The notes beneath the pieces were generated by a model. That model saw only the letters and a list, made by a program, of their open reading frames with translations, had not been told where the DNA came from and did not search any database. Shown here in pieces: positions 20,235-29,794 of a DNA stretch of 64,000 nt. A program made the translations under genes and the position numbers. The DNA comes from an uncultured Caryophanales bacterium (lineage in GTDB: Bacteria; Bacillota_I; Bacilli_A; Acholeplasmatales; Anaeroplasmataceae): the NCBI GenBank assembly GCA_946405105.1, contig CAMJFY010000001.1, positions 124,001 through 188,000 of the forward strand, written 5' to 3'. The first letter of the stretch is position 1. Every line of letters starts with the position of its first letter.

Positions 20235-22046
20235 CTACTTTAATGTTCCTATTACAAAACCATGGAATGTTACTGTTGTACCTAATGCAGAAACTCTATA
20301 TGTTCCAGCTGGAAGTGTATATGATCTTCTTACTGGAGTTTGCTTAGCTCCTGCTACAGCAACCTCAACATTTTCTTCGAATAATATTTCATTTCCATCT
20401 GCAGTTGGCTTATATACTACAAATCCTCTATCATCATCACCATTTGAACCGATGTATAGAATTAATGTAGTTTCCTTCTCAAATGTAAATTCAATATATG
20501 ATTTCTTTGCTACTGAATCTAATCCTAGGAATCCTACGAACTTTAAGCCATCCTCGGCACAAGTCTTTCCTTTTCCTAAATATTCAGGAATATTATTCTT
20601 ATCTAGCTTACCTGCACCAACGTTGTATGCTTTAACGCCATCGCCAAAGTCGTATTCGTTATATGTATATTTACCATCAGATTCACCGATTGTTTGAGAA
20701 ATAACAGTTCCTTGAGAAACATCTCTTTGAACTCTAATATCGTATTTAGTTGATTCAGTAATAGTGATTGCTGCATTGAATGAGAATTCTTTATCATCAC
20801 CATTCTCATCTTCACCAATTTCTTTTAAAGTGAATGTACCATTTTGTCCACCTTGTGAATAAGTAACAATGTTTTCAAATTTGAAAGCTTCACTTGTGAT
20901 AGGAAGTCGAGATGCAACAATAGTTAACTTTGTACCATCCCATACTCTTCTAGCAATATTAACATTATATTGACCAAAGTCAGGAAGATCCATTGATGCT
21001 TCTACTGTCATATTAGAATTTGTATTAACTACATTTGTTACTGGACTAATTACATCAACAACAAGAAATGCCTTAACAGTATTTGGTACAGTTCTACCAT
21101 TGATAATAAGGTCTGATCCCTTATATGTCATTGGGATAAGATATGAACCAACCTTACCAGTATCAACTTGTGAATAATCAATTTCAAATGTATGATCATT
21201 ATTATACATTTTCTTGTTTTCTGTATCATTAGTTAATGTTGCTAAATCAAAATCAATATATTCAGTAGAAAATGCACTGGCAACACCATTTACTGTGTTC
21301 TTTACAATTTGAACATTTAATTCACTTGCATCTAATGAGAAGTCGTTTTGACCACTCTTTCTTAAATATGTAGTAGCAATTCTACCATCATTCTTTAATT
21401 TGAAATTTTGTCCAGCCTGTGTTGACTTATAACCAGCCTTAAGACCAGCAATGTAAATTAGATTTCTAGTTGTTTCAAATTCTGATGATCTTACTCTAAC
21501 TTGATACTCTTCATTTTTAACAGTATCACCATATCTATAGTTAACTTGTGCTGTATAGTAACCCATTTCAGATGTATCAATTTCAGAACCATCAACTTGA
21601 TAATTTGTAACTCTTGCTCTAACAGTAATTACTTTACCTGCAGCATTCTTTGCTGGTTGTCCTTTTGAGTCTAGCTTCATGAAATCGCCTAATACTAATA
21701 ATCCATCAGCATTAAACTCTTCTCCTAAGTAGAATGTTGTTCTAGCGTTTGTTGTATCAACACTTAAACTCATAAGCTTGAATTGAGCCTTATTAGCCTC
21801 ATTAATATATATATCTGGGAATGATTCTGGTTCTTCTAATGTAGAAATCTCTCCGATATCTGTATCTAGATCTTCGAATTCAATATACCCTTTTTCAGGA
21901 TCAACAGGAATGTCATCATATATTTCAGGGACATCTGTTTCTTCAGTTTGATCATCAGTATTTGTAGTTTTCTTATCGCATGATGCAACACCTGCAATTA
22001 GAAAAAGACCTAATGCTAATAAACTAACTTTTTTAATTCCTTTCAT
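20235..22046 (-). CDS. Lipoprotein with Ig-like and beta-sandwich domains, first gene of the PL9 operon
   Basis: The reading frame is open further upstream, but an AGGAGG box 7 bases before the ATG at 22044-22046 and a classical lipoprotein signal (LFLIAGVASC, Cys23) fix the start, giving 603 residues. After an acidic linker come Big_3-like Ig segments (FYLGEEFNADGLLVLGDF pattern) and a C-terminal module (about 495-603: KSYIEFTFEKETTLILYIGS, SYTLPAGTYRVSAL) that resembles the modules at the ends of the neighbouring lipoproteins. No catalytic motif was recognised. Being co-transcribed with the PL9 gene suggests a pectin-binding or scaffold role, which is inference. Confidence 0.75.
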   Translation of the reverse strand: MKGIKKVSLLALGLFLIAGVASCDKKTTNTDDQTEETDVPEIYDDIPVDPEKGYIEFEDLDTDIGEISTLEEPESFPDIYINEANKAQFKLMSLSVDTTNARTTFYLGEEFNADGLLVLGDFMKLDSKGQPAKNAAGKVITVRARVTNYQVDGSEIDTSEMGYYTAQVNYRYGDTVKNEEYQVRVRSSEFETTRNLIYIAGLKAGYKSTQAGQNFKLKNDGRIATTYLRKSGQNDFSLDASELNVQIVKNTVNGVASAFSTEYIDFDLATLTNDTENKKMYNNDHTFEIDYSQVDTGKVGSYLIPMTYKGSDLIINGRTVPNTVKAFLVVDVISPVTNVVNTNSNMTVEASMDLPDFGQYNVNIARRVWDGTKLTIVASRLPITSEAFKFENIVTYSQGGQNGTFTLKEIGEDENGDDKEFSFNAAITITESTKYDIRVQRDVSQGTVISQTIGESDGKYTYNEYDFGDGVKAYNVGAGKLDKNNIPEYLGKGKTCAEDGLKFVGFLGLDSVAKKSYIEFTFEKETTLILYIGSNGDDDRGFVVYKPTADGNEILFEENVEVAVAGAKQTPVRRSYTLPAGTYRVSALGTTVTFHGFVIGTLK

Positions 22047-22061
22047 AGCCGTTCCTCCTAA

Positions 22062-22075
22062 TGTAAACGTTTTAC
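22062..22075 (-). promoter_or_regulatory. CRE-like operator at the transcription start of the PL9 operon
   Basis: Minus strand reads GTAAAACGTTTACA (12 of 14 matches to the CRE consensus in one orientation). It begins six bases after the -10 box, so it should cover about +1 to +14, a classical roadblock position, and ends just before the AGGAGG box. Confidence 0.65.
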
Positions 22076-22080
22076 GATTT

Positions 22081-22109
22081 ATTATATTAAATAAATTTAA
22101 TACTGTCAA
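22081..22109 (-). promoter_or_regulatory. Perfect sigma-A promoter of the PL9 operon
   Basis: Minus strand TTGACA (22104-22109), 17-base spacer, TATAAT (22081-22086): both hexamers are exact consensus. A strong promoter followed at once by a CRE-like site implies high expression under tight control. Confidence 0.85.
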
Positions 22110-22178
22110 TAAAATAAATATCAATAACGAAATAAATCAATCATATTAGTTATTTTAAACTTAATAGTGAAATAATTC

Positions 22179-23000
22179 TTACAATTTTTTTGTTTTACAC
22201 TTCTTTATAAAGCAATCTTTGTAATTTTTTTCAATGTATGCCACAACATCTTTATCTGGGTTAATTATAAACATTGTTGGGCCACTACCGCTTAAATAAA
22301 TATCTGTGTGTTTTTTTAAATCGTTATAAATTGTATTAAGTTCAGTATTTAAATTTAATGCTGTCTTTGTTAAATCATTAAAAATGTTCTTCTTCAAGGA
22401 AAAAGTATCACAATATTTAATAGCTGTAATAATATTGTCTATTTTTTCTTTTTTAGAAACGTTATCGTAAATATAGTTCTTGTAAACCTCTTTAGTTGAT
22501 AATCCTGTCTTCGGTTTGATTAACAATAAATCAAAAACATGCGCATCGGCATCAACCTTGTTTACTACCTCTCCTCTATTTGTGCATAATGCTAGCTTAG
22601 TATCAATAAAAAATGGTACGTCACTACCAAGCTCTGCACCTAAATCTAATAATTCATCATGTGAAGCAACATTATTAAATAATTTATTTAATCCCCTAAG
22701 TGTAGCTGCCGCATCACTAGATCCACCAGCTAAGCCTGCCGCACTTGGAATATTTTTTTCTAATGTTATTTTTACACCTGAATTAATATTATATTTACTT
22801 ATAAATAGCTTTGCTGCCTTAAGAATAATGTTATCTTCAAATTCATTATTAATTAATTCAATTTTATCATTTGGCTCAAATGTTAATTCATCATATAAAT
22901 CTATAGGTATCATAAGATTATTAACCATATGATATCCATCCTTAACATCCATAACCTCTAAAGCTAAATTGATTTTAGCATATGCATATTCTTTTATCAT
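22179..23000 (-). CDS. ispE: 4-diphosphocytidyl-2-C-methyl-D-erythritol kinase
   Basis: Phosphorylates CDP-methylerythritol in the MEP isoprenoid pathway. A GHMP-kinase of 273 residues with the start MIKEYAYAKINLALEV and the ATP loop PSAAGLAGGSSDAA (about residues 85-98), plus the C-terminal YLSGSGPTMFI motif. Its ATG overlaps the TGA stop of rsmA (ATGA), giving translational coupling. Presence of ispE implies the MEP rather than the mevalonate route in this organism. No clear terminator separates it from the PL9 operon downstream. Confidence 0.96.
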   Translation of the reverse strand: MIKEYAYAKINLALEVMDVKDGYHMVNNLMIPIDLYDELTFEPNDKIELINNEFEDNIILKAAKLFISKYNINSGVKITLEKNIPSAAGLAGGSSDAAATLRGLNKLFNNVASHDELLDLGAELGSDVPFFIDTKLALCTNRGEVVNKVDADAHVFDLLLIKPKTGLSTKEVYKNYIYDNVSKKEKIDNIITAIKYCDTFSLKKNIFNDLTKTALNLNTELNTIYNDLKKHTDIYLSGSGPTMFIINPDKDVVAYIEKNYKDCFIKKCKTKKL

Positions 23001-23866
23001 TTCTTATCACCATTTTCAGAAATATAATTACTAAAATCTACAAATGTTTTTATATCTAATTCCTCAGACCTAACATTTTGTTTAATATTAAATTCATTTA
23101 GCATATTATTAATTAATTCCTTTGAATATGCTTTTGATAAATTATTAATTAATGTTTTTCTTCTTTGATTAAATGACTCTCTAATTAGCTTAAAGAATAA
23201 ATCTTCATTTTTAGCAATATATTGAGGCTTTTCATATAAATCTAAAGATATTACTGCGCTATCAACATTTGGCTCAGGAATAAATACTGTTCTTGGAACA
23301 TTAAAATTCTTATATGCATTAGCTCTATATCCAATAGCTATAGATAATGCATTATAATCTTTAGTTTTAGGCTTGCCACAAATTCTATCAGCAACCTCTA
23401 ATTGAACCATCATTACATATTTCTTAATCTTCTTTGTATTTTCTAATAGGCCTAAAATAATTGGTGTTGTAATATAATATGGCAAATTAGCAACTAAAAC
23501 TATATTTTTATATTTACCTTCATATTCTAAAAGGTCTTTATTAATATCTACCTCTAAAATATCTTTATTAACAATTTTAAAATTATTATGTTCTTTTAGG
23601 TTTTCATTTAAAATAGGAATTAAATCTATATCAATTTCATATGCTAAAACAAATCCAGCAGATTCGCATAGTCTTTCAGTTAATGAACCTAATCCTGGTC
23701 CAATCTCTATTGCGAGTGTATCCTTATCTAGATTAGCTGCCTCTATTATTTTTGATAATATATTTTGATCTTTTAAAAAGTTTTGACCAAATTTCTTTTT
23801 AGCATATAAATTATTATCATTTAATGTTTTATCAATAAATGATTTATTTCCTATTTTATTTTGCAT
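22997..23866 (-). CDS. rsmA: 16S rRNA (adenine1518-N6/adenine1519-N6)-dimethyltransferase
   Basis: KsgA/RsmA dimethylates the two adenosines of helix 45 late in small-subunit assembly. Family motifs are KKFGQNFLKD (about 24-33), AIEIGPGLGSLTERL (SAM motif I, about 53-67) and the catalytic VANLPYYITTPI. It is 289 residues, normal for the family. The start lies 16 bases inside rnmV with an AGAGGAA box. The gene ends in TGA, evidence that TGA is a stop here. Confidence 0.97.
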   Translation of the reverse strand: MQNKIGNKSFIDKTLNDNNLYAKKKFGQNFLKDQNILSKIIEAANLDKDTLAIEIGPGLGSLTERLCESAGFVLAYEIDIDLIPILNENLKEHNNFKIVNKDILEVDINKDLLEYEGKYKNIVLVANLPYYITTPIILGLLENTKKIKKYVMMVQLEVADRICGKPKTKDYNALSIAIGYRANAYKNFNVPRTVFIPEPNVDSAVISLDLYEKPQYIAKNEDLFFKLIRESFNQRRKTLINNLSKAYSKELINNMLNEFNIKQNVRSEELDIKTFVDFSNYISENGDKK

Positions 23867-24390
23867 AATAATTCCTCTAAATCTTTTTTTGTTAGCCTTA
23901 ATAGATTAATTCTTTTTAAAAATGTTTTAGCATTAGGTGCCCCTATATTTAAAACATTAGATATCTTATTTCTTAATATTGATGAATTATTATTACCATT
24001 TAATCCTAATTCATATAATTCATTATTAGAAATAGTATCTTCTAAATTTTCTTGTTCCTTATATACATTACTTAAAGCATTGATTATTGCTTCTTTAGAT
24101 GCATGCTCAATGCCTACCTTTTTACCGTTTTTACTTCTACAATCATAATTTCTTAAAAAAGCATGTGAACAATTAGGTATTTGTTCACTTATTGTATTTC
24201 TGATTTTCTCACCAGGAAAATCAGGATCAGTAAAGATGATTATTTCGTATTTCTTTGCTAATTCCTTTAGTAAATTAATAGTTTCATCATTTACTGCACT
24301 ACCATTTGTTATTACACATTTGGCATTTGGATATACATTTTTAATATTTATTTCATCATGTAGACCTTCTACTACAATTATTGAATCCAT
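23851..24390 (-). CDS. rnmV: Ribonuclease M5
   Basis: Toprim nuclease that matures the ends of 5S rRNA. Motifs are IIVVEGLHDEINIK (catalytic Glu), ITNGSAV and IIFTDPDFPGEKIR (Asp-x-Asp), followed by KKVGIEHA. A TTG three codons upstream is an alternative start, but the ATG at 24388-24390 fits as well; neither has a strong ribosome binding site, which suggests coupling to the HD gene whose stop overlaps this region. The rnmV-rsmA pairing is the standard arrangement in Bacillota. Confidence 0.93.
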   Translation of the reverse strand: MDSIIVVEGLHDEINIKNVYPNAKCVITNGSAVNDETINLLKELAKKYEIIIFTDPDFPGEKIRNTISEQIPNCSHAFLRNYDCRSKNGKKVGIEHASKEAIINALSNVYKEQENLEDTISNNELYELGLNGNNNSSILRNKISNVLNIGAPNAKTFLKRINLLRLTKKDLEELLCKIK

Positions 24391-24391
24391 T

Positions 24392-25603
24392 TTAATCAAC
24401 TAAATAATATATTCTATTTACAGTCTTAATGCTTGATATTGTTAAGCTTTTAACAATTGGTGAATATTGTTCTAATGATTTTATTTTTCCATTAGGTAAT
24501 AATACCTTAATATCGTTAATATTTGTCTTCTTATAAATAGAATAAGCTACTCCTTCAACTCTTGATTCTAAATAATAATATTTTATTGTTTCTTCATTAT
24601 AATTAGATTTAATTGCTTCAATTTCTTCTGGATCTGGATCATCTGCTAAATCAATATATTTATATAGGTGTCTATTAATTAAGCATAAAGATAGCTTTCT
24701 TAATATTTCATCAGATGATTTAGTGAATTGCTTAATAAATCCATTAACATAAGCATCATCTAAATCAATATATGATTCAATATCGCTGTTGTTCTTAATA
24801 ACATTTAAGAATGTCTCAATAGGTGCATCTATTTTCTTTCCTTCGGATACTAAATCATTTACTCTTTTATATATATTTTCTAATAGTGATTCATAGCTTC
24901 TAGCAATTGGATGATAATAAACCTGGAAATACATATGATATCTAGACATTAGATATGATTCAATAGAGTGTACTCCTGATGCTCTAACGCATAATCTATT
25001 ATTAACAATCTTCATACTTCTTAAAATTCTATAATAATCAATATGACCATATGCTGCGCCTGTAAAATATGCATCTCTTGATAAATAATCCATTCTATCA
25101 ACATCTAATTGGCTTGATACTAATGCTTCTAATAATGGGAATTTATTATCATGTGCAATTACAGATGCAACATCATTAGCTAAATTATCATATTGTGATA
25201 ATATTTTATTTATTTCTGTTTCAGGGGATAATATGATTTTTACAGTCATTTCCTCATGACTTAAATCCATTACACTTTCAAATGCGTGAGAATATGGACC
25301 ATGTCCAACATCGTGTAATAGGGCTGCGCATAGAAAGACAATGCATTTATATTCATCTAATACTTCAATTCCATCAACGTTTTGTAATACTAGATTTGCC
25401 ATTTGGTATGCACCTAGGGAATGTGTAAATCTAGTGTGCTCTGCAGTTTGGAAAACCATAGACACACCTGATAATTGTCTAATTCTTCTTAATCTTTGAA
25501 CCTCTCTAGTATCAATTAGATCGCTAATTACCTTATAATCTACTTGAATATATCCATAAAGTGGATCTCTAAATACCTTAGTTCTTTTAAGTTTTTCAAA
25601 CAC
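24392..25603 (-). CDS. HD-domain phosphohydrolase (YwfO/dGTPase-like)
   Basis: A 403-residue protein of the HD superfamily. The metal-binding residues are seen in EHTRFTHSLGAYQMA (His) and AALLHDVGHGPYSHAFE (HD pair), with a later Asp in SQLDVDRMDYLSRDAY, the same layout as YwfO and dGTP triphosphohydrolases. Translation probably begins at GTG (25601-25603) with an AAGGGG box 8 bases upstream. It heads the rnmV-rsmA-ispE operon and overlaps rnmV. Likely substrate is a nucleotide; the exact one is not visible. Confidence 0.85.
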   Translation of the reverse strand: MFEKLKRTKVFRDPLYGYIQVDYKVISDLIDTREVQRLRRIRQLSGVSMVFQTAEHTRFTHSLGAYQMANLVLQNVDGIEVLDEYKCIVFLCAALLHDVGHGPYSHAFESVMDLSHEEMTVKIILSPETEINKILSQYDNLANDVASVIAHDNKFPLLEALVSSQLDVDRMDYLSRDAYFTGAAYGHIDYYRILRSMKIVNNRLCVRASGVHSIESYLMSRYHMYFQVYYHPIARSYESLLENIYKRVNDLVSEGKKIDAPIETFLNVIKNNSDIESYIDLDDAYVNGFIKQFTKSSDEILRKLSLCLINRHLYKYIDLADDPDPEEIEAIKSNYNEETIKYYYLESRVEGVAYSIYKKTNINDIKVLLPNGKIKSLEQYSPIVKSLTISSIKTVNRIYYLVD

Positions 25604-25669
25604 ATTATCAGCCCCTTACATCACTACATTACTATTTTATCATATTTTTCGCTAATATTAAAATATTGC

Positions 25670-25698
25670 TTTACAATAAAAAAATACTTAAATATAAT
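25670..25698 (+). promoter_or_regulatory. Promoter of the PL1 pectate lyase gene
   Basis: TTTACA (25670-25675), 17 bases, TATAAT (25693-25698). The -35 is in the context TTGCTTTACA, which looks like a degenerate right half of the CRE-like site found on the other pectin genes. About 110 bases of leader separate it from the ATG. Confidence 0.7.
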
Positions 25699-25813
25699 AG
25701 TTGTGTATTAATATAAATAAATGTATTTGTCGGTATTTTACCAATAAAATTAGCATATTTATTTGTTTAATAAACGAGAGAGAAATGTATAATTTTAGAA
25801 AACGAGGATAATC

Positions 25814-28800
25814 ATGAAAAAAAGAAAATTACTTTTGTTATTATCTGTATTCTTTTTAGGCCTTACATCATGTAATACAGCTAAAAACAACGATAACCAA
25901 AATAATACTCCTACTGATACAGAAGGTGGAGAAACAATAAGCACTTATGTATTGTCATTTGATACAGTTGGTGGTTCTACTGTTGAAAGCCAAAATATCA
26001 CTCAAGGTGGTAAGGCAACTAGACCTCAAGATCCAACAAAGGCTGAAGATGAAAATTATACATACGAATTTGCTGGATGGTATTCAGACCAAGCATATAC
26101 ACATGCATTTGATTTTAATACTGTAATTACAGCATCAACAACTTTATATGCTAAATGGAATTCAACTGCAAAATCAGTTACTCCAGCGACATATGAAATA
26201 ACATTTAATACAAATGGTGGAAATAATATTTCATCTCAAACCGTTGAAGAGGGCTCAAAGGTTACAAGACCTCTAGATCCAACTAGGGAAGATGATGATA
26301 ATTATACATATGTATTTATTAATTGGTATTCAGATTCAAATTTGACAAATATATATCATTTTGAAACAGAAGTTTATTCTTCATTTACTCTATATGCTAA
26401 ATGGAAAGCTACTCCAAAGGTAGCTCCAGAACCTGATAAATTTTTTGTTACATTTGACACAAACGGTGGTTCTAGTGTTGCTCCAGTTCAAGTTGTAGAT
26501 GGTGGAAAATTAGATGAGCCAACTGCACCTACAAAAACTGCAACAGATGCAGAAACATATACATTCGCAGGCTGGTATAAAGATGCAGGATTCCAAACTG
26601 CATTCAATTTCAATACTGATACAATTACAGAGGCAATTACTCTTTATGCAAAGTGGACTGCAACACCAGTTGAATACACTGTTACATTTGTATCTAATGG
26701 TTCTACTAATGTTGCAAAACAAATAGTTCCTTATGGACAACCAGCAACAAGACCTGAAAATCCATCAAGAAATGCAGATGTTTATTATACATATGAATTC
26801 TTAGCATGGTCTACATCTAACAATAGTAATGATAATTATGATTTTGATACACCTATTACACGCTCAATAACATTATATGGTTGGTGGACTCAGTCAGCTA
26901 TACATCATACAGTATCATTTGACACAAATGGTGGAAATCAAATAGAATCTCAATCATTAATGTATGGTGATAAGGTTCAAAAGCCTGCTGATCCTAAGAA
27001 GGCTTCTACAGCTACAGAAACATATACATTTGCTGGATGGTATAAGGATGCAGGATTCCAAACTGTATTTAATTTCGATACAGATACAATTACAGGTGCT
27101 ACAACAATTTATGCAAAATGGAATGTAACACCAATAACATATGCTGTTAAATATTATGATGGTACAACATTATTAAACACTGAAACAGTTACTGCTGGTG
27201 ATAAAATAACTTATGATCCACCAGTAAAATCTAATTATACTTTCAGTGGTTGGTATACAAATTCTAGCTTAACAGAGTATTTTGATAATAATACTGAAAT
27301 TTTTGCAGCAACTACACTATATGCTAAATATACAGCAACTTCTGCTGGTTCTATTAATGTAACTTCATATAAAGGATATACTGAAGGAATCCACTTAGAA
27401 TTAGATACAATTCCTGGTGTATCACAAACTGGATATGTTGTTTCATATAAATCTAATGATGCTTCTTCATATACAGCAATTGATAATGAATTAATAAGAA
27501 TTAATGATAATGTTGTAGTTGATGCCGTTGGCTTAAAAGCTGGCACTTATTCAGTAAAAATAGAGGCTAATAACGAAACATTAACTTTATCAAATATCAC
27601 TGTAACTAAAGATGATAGATCTGGTTATGCACATTTTAATAATTCAAACGGTGTAGGCGCATATAATAATGACGGAACATTAAAATCAAACGCTGTTGTT
27701 GTATATGTAACAGAGGCTACTAAAAACACAGTCACTGCAACATTCGGTGGAAAAACATATACTGGCTTGGCTAATATCATTTTAAATGCTAAAAAAGATT
27801 ATCCTCTAGATGTTAGAATTATTGGCACAATCGGTGCTGCAACTTGGAACCAAATCGAATATGATCCAACAGGAACATATAGAAAAAATAAGAATTTACC
27901 TACAGAAAATGTAATAGGTGCTAATGGTGTTGCACTACCTCATCAAAATCTTGATGAAAGTACAATTATTTCTAGTGGCTATAATACATTAAATGAATCA
28001 CAATATTCTAAACTAAATGGATTAACAAATAAAATTAAGGCTGAAAGCGATGGCTCTTTTGATTCATATTACAACATGCTAGATGTTAAAGGTGTTGAAA
28101 ATGTGACAATTGAAGGCATTGGTGAAGATGCATGTATCTTCCAATGGGGATTCACTTGGAAATCTGATTGTAATTCTATTGAAGTTAAAAATATAACATT
28201 TGATGATTATACTGAAGATGCTTGTTCTTTTGAAGGAACTACAGATTCATCAACAATGGCAGGATTTAAAGGAAAATATTATTGGGTTCACAACAATACT
28301 TTCAATAGTGGTATAAACTATTGGGATGTATGTACAGAACAAGATAAGCATGAAGGCGATGGTGCAACAGATATTAAGAGATGCGCATTTGTAACTATTT
28401 CTTATAATCATTATTATGATAATCATAAAACTGGATTAGTTGGAGGAAGCGATAGCAACTTAACTGCCGCAATAACATTCCATCATAATTTCTATGATAG
28501 ATGTCAATCTAGACTTCCATTTGCTAGACAAGCAAATATGCATATGTATAATAACTATTACTATGGTTCTACAGGTAATAATATGCAAATTTATGCAGGT
28601 GCATACGCGTTTATAGAAAAGTGTTACTTTGAAAATGTTAAAAACACATTTATAGTAAAAGAAAACACATCAGGAACTGGAACTCCAGCTGTTAAATCAT
28701 ATGACAATATATTTGTTGGTTCATCATCTTCTGGTGCAACTATAGTAACAAATAGAACAGATACCGTATCTAATGATAACAAATTCGGAACAACATTTGA

Positions 28801-29629
28801 CACTAATTCTTCACTATTCTATTATGATTCGACAAACAAATGTAGTAATGTTGAAATAATGAATAGTGCATCAGAATTGCCTACTTTACTTCCAACTGTA
28901 TCAGGAGCAGGAGTATTTGCAAGTCTCGTATTCCCAAATCAAGAACAAGGTGATGACCCTACTCCTACACCAACTGGTGAATTTGTAGAAGTATTTAGTG
29001 ATAATTTCTCAACTACTACTGCAACAAAATATAATGGAATCCCAACTACTGCAGGATTAACATATTATACATACCTACCTGATAATGCAGCTGAAACAGG
29101 AACACCAGATACATACAATTATGTTGAAGTAAAAAATAATTCTGTTTCAATTGTAGATACATCATCTAAAACAGAAGGTACTGGAGATGATGGTAAGTCT
29201 AGAACAACATATGCATATTATATGTTTGATGAAGATAATCAATATACTTCTGGTATTGTTAAATATTCAATAACACTTAATTTACCAGTTGTTTCATCTA
29301 AATGGAAAATGTTAACATTTATTGATGATACATATACAGGAACACCTAATGCCATGCTTGGAGTTTATTCTAATTCTGATAAAAAATTAGGTTATTCATA
29401 TGGTACAACTGAACAAGCAATGTTCTCTAGTGCATACACTACAGGAACATACAATATTGAATTAGTAATTGATTATGATAATAATACAGCTGAATTATCA
29501 ATAAATGGTACTTCAATTAGTATTTCAAATTATAGTCCATCAACAATTAAGGGCTTCTACTTTATGACTTCTGCAGGTAGCCAAAGATCATATTCTTTCA
29601 GTAATATTAAGATTGAAAAACTAGTTTAA
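25814..29629 (+). CDS. Surface lipoprotein with six InlB repeats and a family 1 pectate lyase (PL1) domain
   Basis: A 1271-residue lipoprotein (lipobox LTSC, Cys20). Residues about 45-510 are six InlB/Flg_new repeats, each closing with LYAKW-like strands; the fourth ends LYGWW and the sixth is degenerate. The PL1 beta-helix (about 690-1040) has the calcium and catalytic region GDGATDIKRCAF (about 847-858), FHHNFYDRCQSRLPFAR with the conserved Arg-x-Pro-x-x-Arg (about 898-903) and stacked Asn in MHMYNNYYYG. It should cleave polygalacturonate by beta-elimination. A C-terminal LamG/concanavalin-like domain (about 1054-1271) may bind sugar. A GAGGA box precedes the ATG. It is transcribed against the local leading-strand direction. 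Confidence 0.9.
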   Translation: MKKRKLLLLLSVFFLGLTSCNTAKNNDNQNNTPTDTEGGETISTYVLSFDTVGGSTVESQNITQGGKATRPQDPTKAEDENYTYEFAGWYSDQAYTHAFDFNTVITASTTLYAKWNSTAKSVTPATYEITFNTNGGNNISSQTVEEGSKVTRPLDPTREDDDNYTYVFINWYSDSNLTNIYHFETEVYSSFTLYAKWKATPKVAPEPDKFFVTFDTNGGSSVAPVQVVDGGKLDEPTAPTKTATDAETYTFAGWYKDAGFQTAFNFNTDTITEAITLYAKWTATPVEYTVTFVSNGSTNVAKQIVPYGQPATRPENPSRNADVYYTYEFLAWSTSNNSNDNYDFDTPITRSITLYGWWTQSAIHHTVSFDTNGGNQIESQSLMYGDKVQKPADPKKASTATETYTFAGWYKDAGFQTVFNFDTDTITGATTIYAKWNVTPITYAVKYYDGTTLLNTETVTAGDKITYDPPVKSNYTFSGWYTNSSLTEYFDNNTEIFAATTLYAKYTATSAGSINVTSYKGYTEGIHLELDTIPGVSQTGYVVSYKSNDASSYTAIDNELIRINDNVVVDAVGLKAGTYSVKIEANNETLTLSNITVTKDDRSGYAHFNNSNGVGAYNNDGTLKSNAVVVYVTEATKNTVTATFGGKTYTGLANIILNAKKDYPLDVRIIGTIGAATWNQIEYDPTGTYRKNKNLPTENVIGANGVALPHQNLDESTIISSGYNTLNESQYSKLNGLTNKIKAESDGSFDSYYNMLDVKGVENVTIEGIGEDACIFQWGFTWKSDCNSIEVKNITFDDYTEDACSFEGTTDSSTMAGFKGKYYWVHNNTFNSGINYWDVCTEQDKHEGDGATDIKRCAFVTISYNHYYDNHKTGLVGGSDSNLTAAITFHHNFYDRCQSRLPFARQANMHMYNNYYYGSTGNNMQIYAGAYAFIEKCYFENVKNTFIVKENTSGTGTPAVKSYDNIFVGSSSSGATIVTNRTDTVSNDNKFGTTFDTNSSLFYYDSTNKCSNVEIMNSASELPTLLPTVSGAGVFASLVFPNQEQGDDPTPTPTGEFVEVFSDNFSTTTATKYNGIPTTAGLTYYTYLPDNAAETGTPDTYNYVEVKNNSVSIVDTSSKTEGTGDDGKSRTTYAYYMFDEDNQYTSGIVKYSITLNLPVVSSKWKMLTFIDDTYTGTPNAMLGVYSNSDKKLGYSYGTTEQAMFSSAYTTGTYNIELVIDYDNNTAELSINGTSISISNYSPSTIKGFYFMTSAGSQRSYSFSNIKIEKLV

Positions 29630-29638
29630 TAGTAAATT

Positions 29639-29668
29639 AAGACAAGCAAATATTTGCTTGTCTTTTTT
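29639..29668 (+). terminator. Intrinsic terminator after the PL1 gene
   Basis: A perfect palindromic stem of GACAAGCAAA and TTTGCTTGTC around a 2-nt centre (29641-29662) is followed by six T residues. Confidence 0.9.
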
Positions 29669-29707
29669 CTTTATTACTAAATAAAAATAAATATAATAAA
29701 ATAGGTA

Positions 29708-29721
29708 AGAAAACGCTTTAC
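29708..29721 (+). promoter_or_regulatory. CRE-like operator upstream of the repeat lipoprotein
   Basis: AGAAAACGCTTTAC is a near palindrome around CG, matching 11 of 14 CRE positions. It overlaps the -35 hexamer TTTACT. Confidence 0.55.
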
Positions 29722-29745
29722 TCAACGACTTATTTTTGTTATAAT
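29717..29745 (+). promoter_or_regulatory. Promoter of the repeat lipoprotein gene
   Basis: TTTACT (29717-29722), 17-base spacer, TATAAT (29740-29745), about 50 bases before the start codon. Confidence 0.75.
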
Positions 29746-29794
29746 AAGCATAGATGTTATTTTTAATAACAATTATTAAAAAAGGAGATTTAAA

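Noticed and set aside
22084-22101. Hairpin TATTAAA-TTTAATA after ispE as a terminator
   Set aside because: Only A/T pairs, and it falls within the spacer of the PL9 operon promoter.
22997-22999. Use of the mycoplasma genetic code
   Set aside because: rsmA and yidC end at TGA in the expected place, and tryptophan is coded by TGG in conserved positions, so TGA is a stop.
25794-25807. CRE-like AGAAAACGAGGATA before the PL1 start
   Set aside because: The match is mainly on one half, and it overlaps the ribosome binding site of the gene, which explains the bases.
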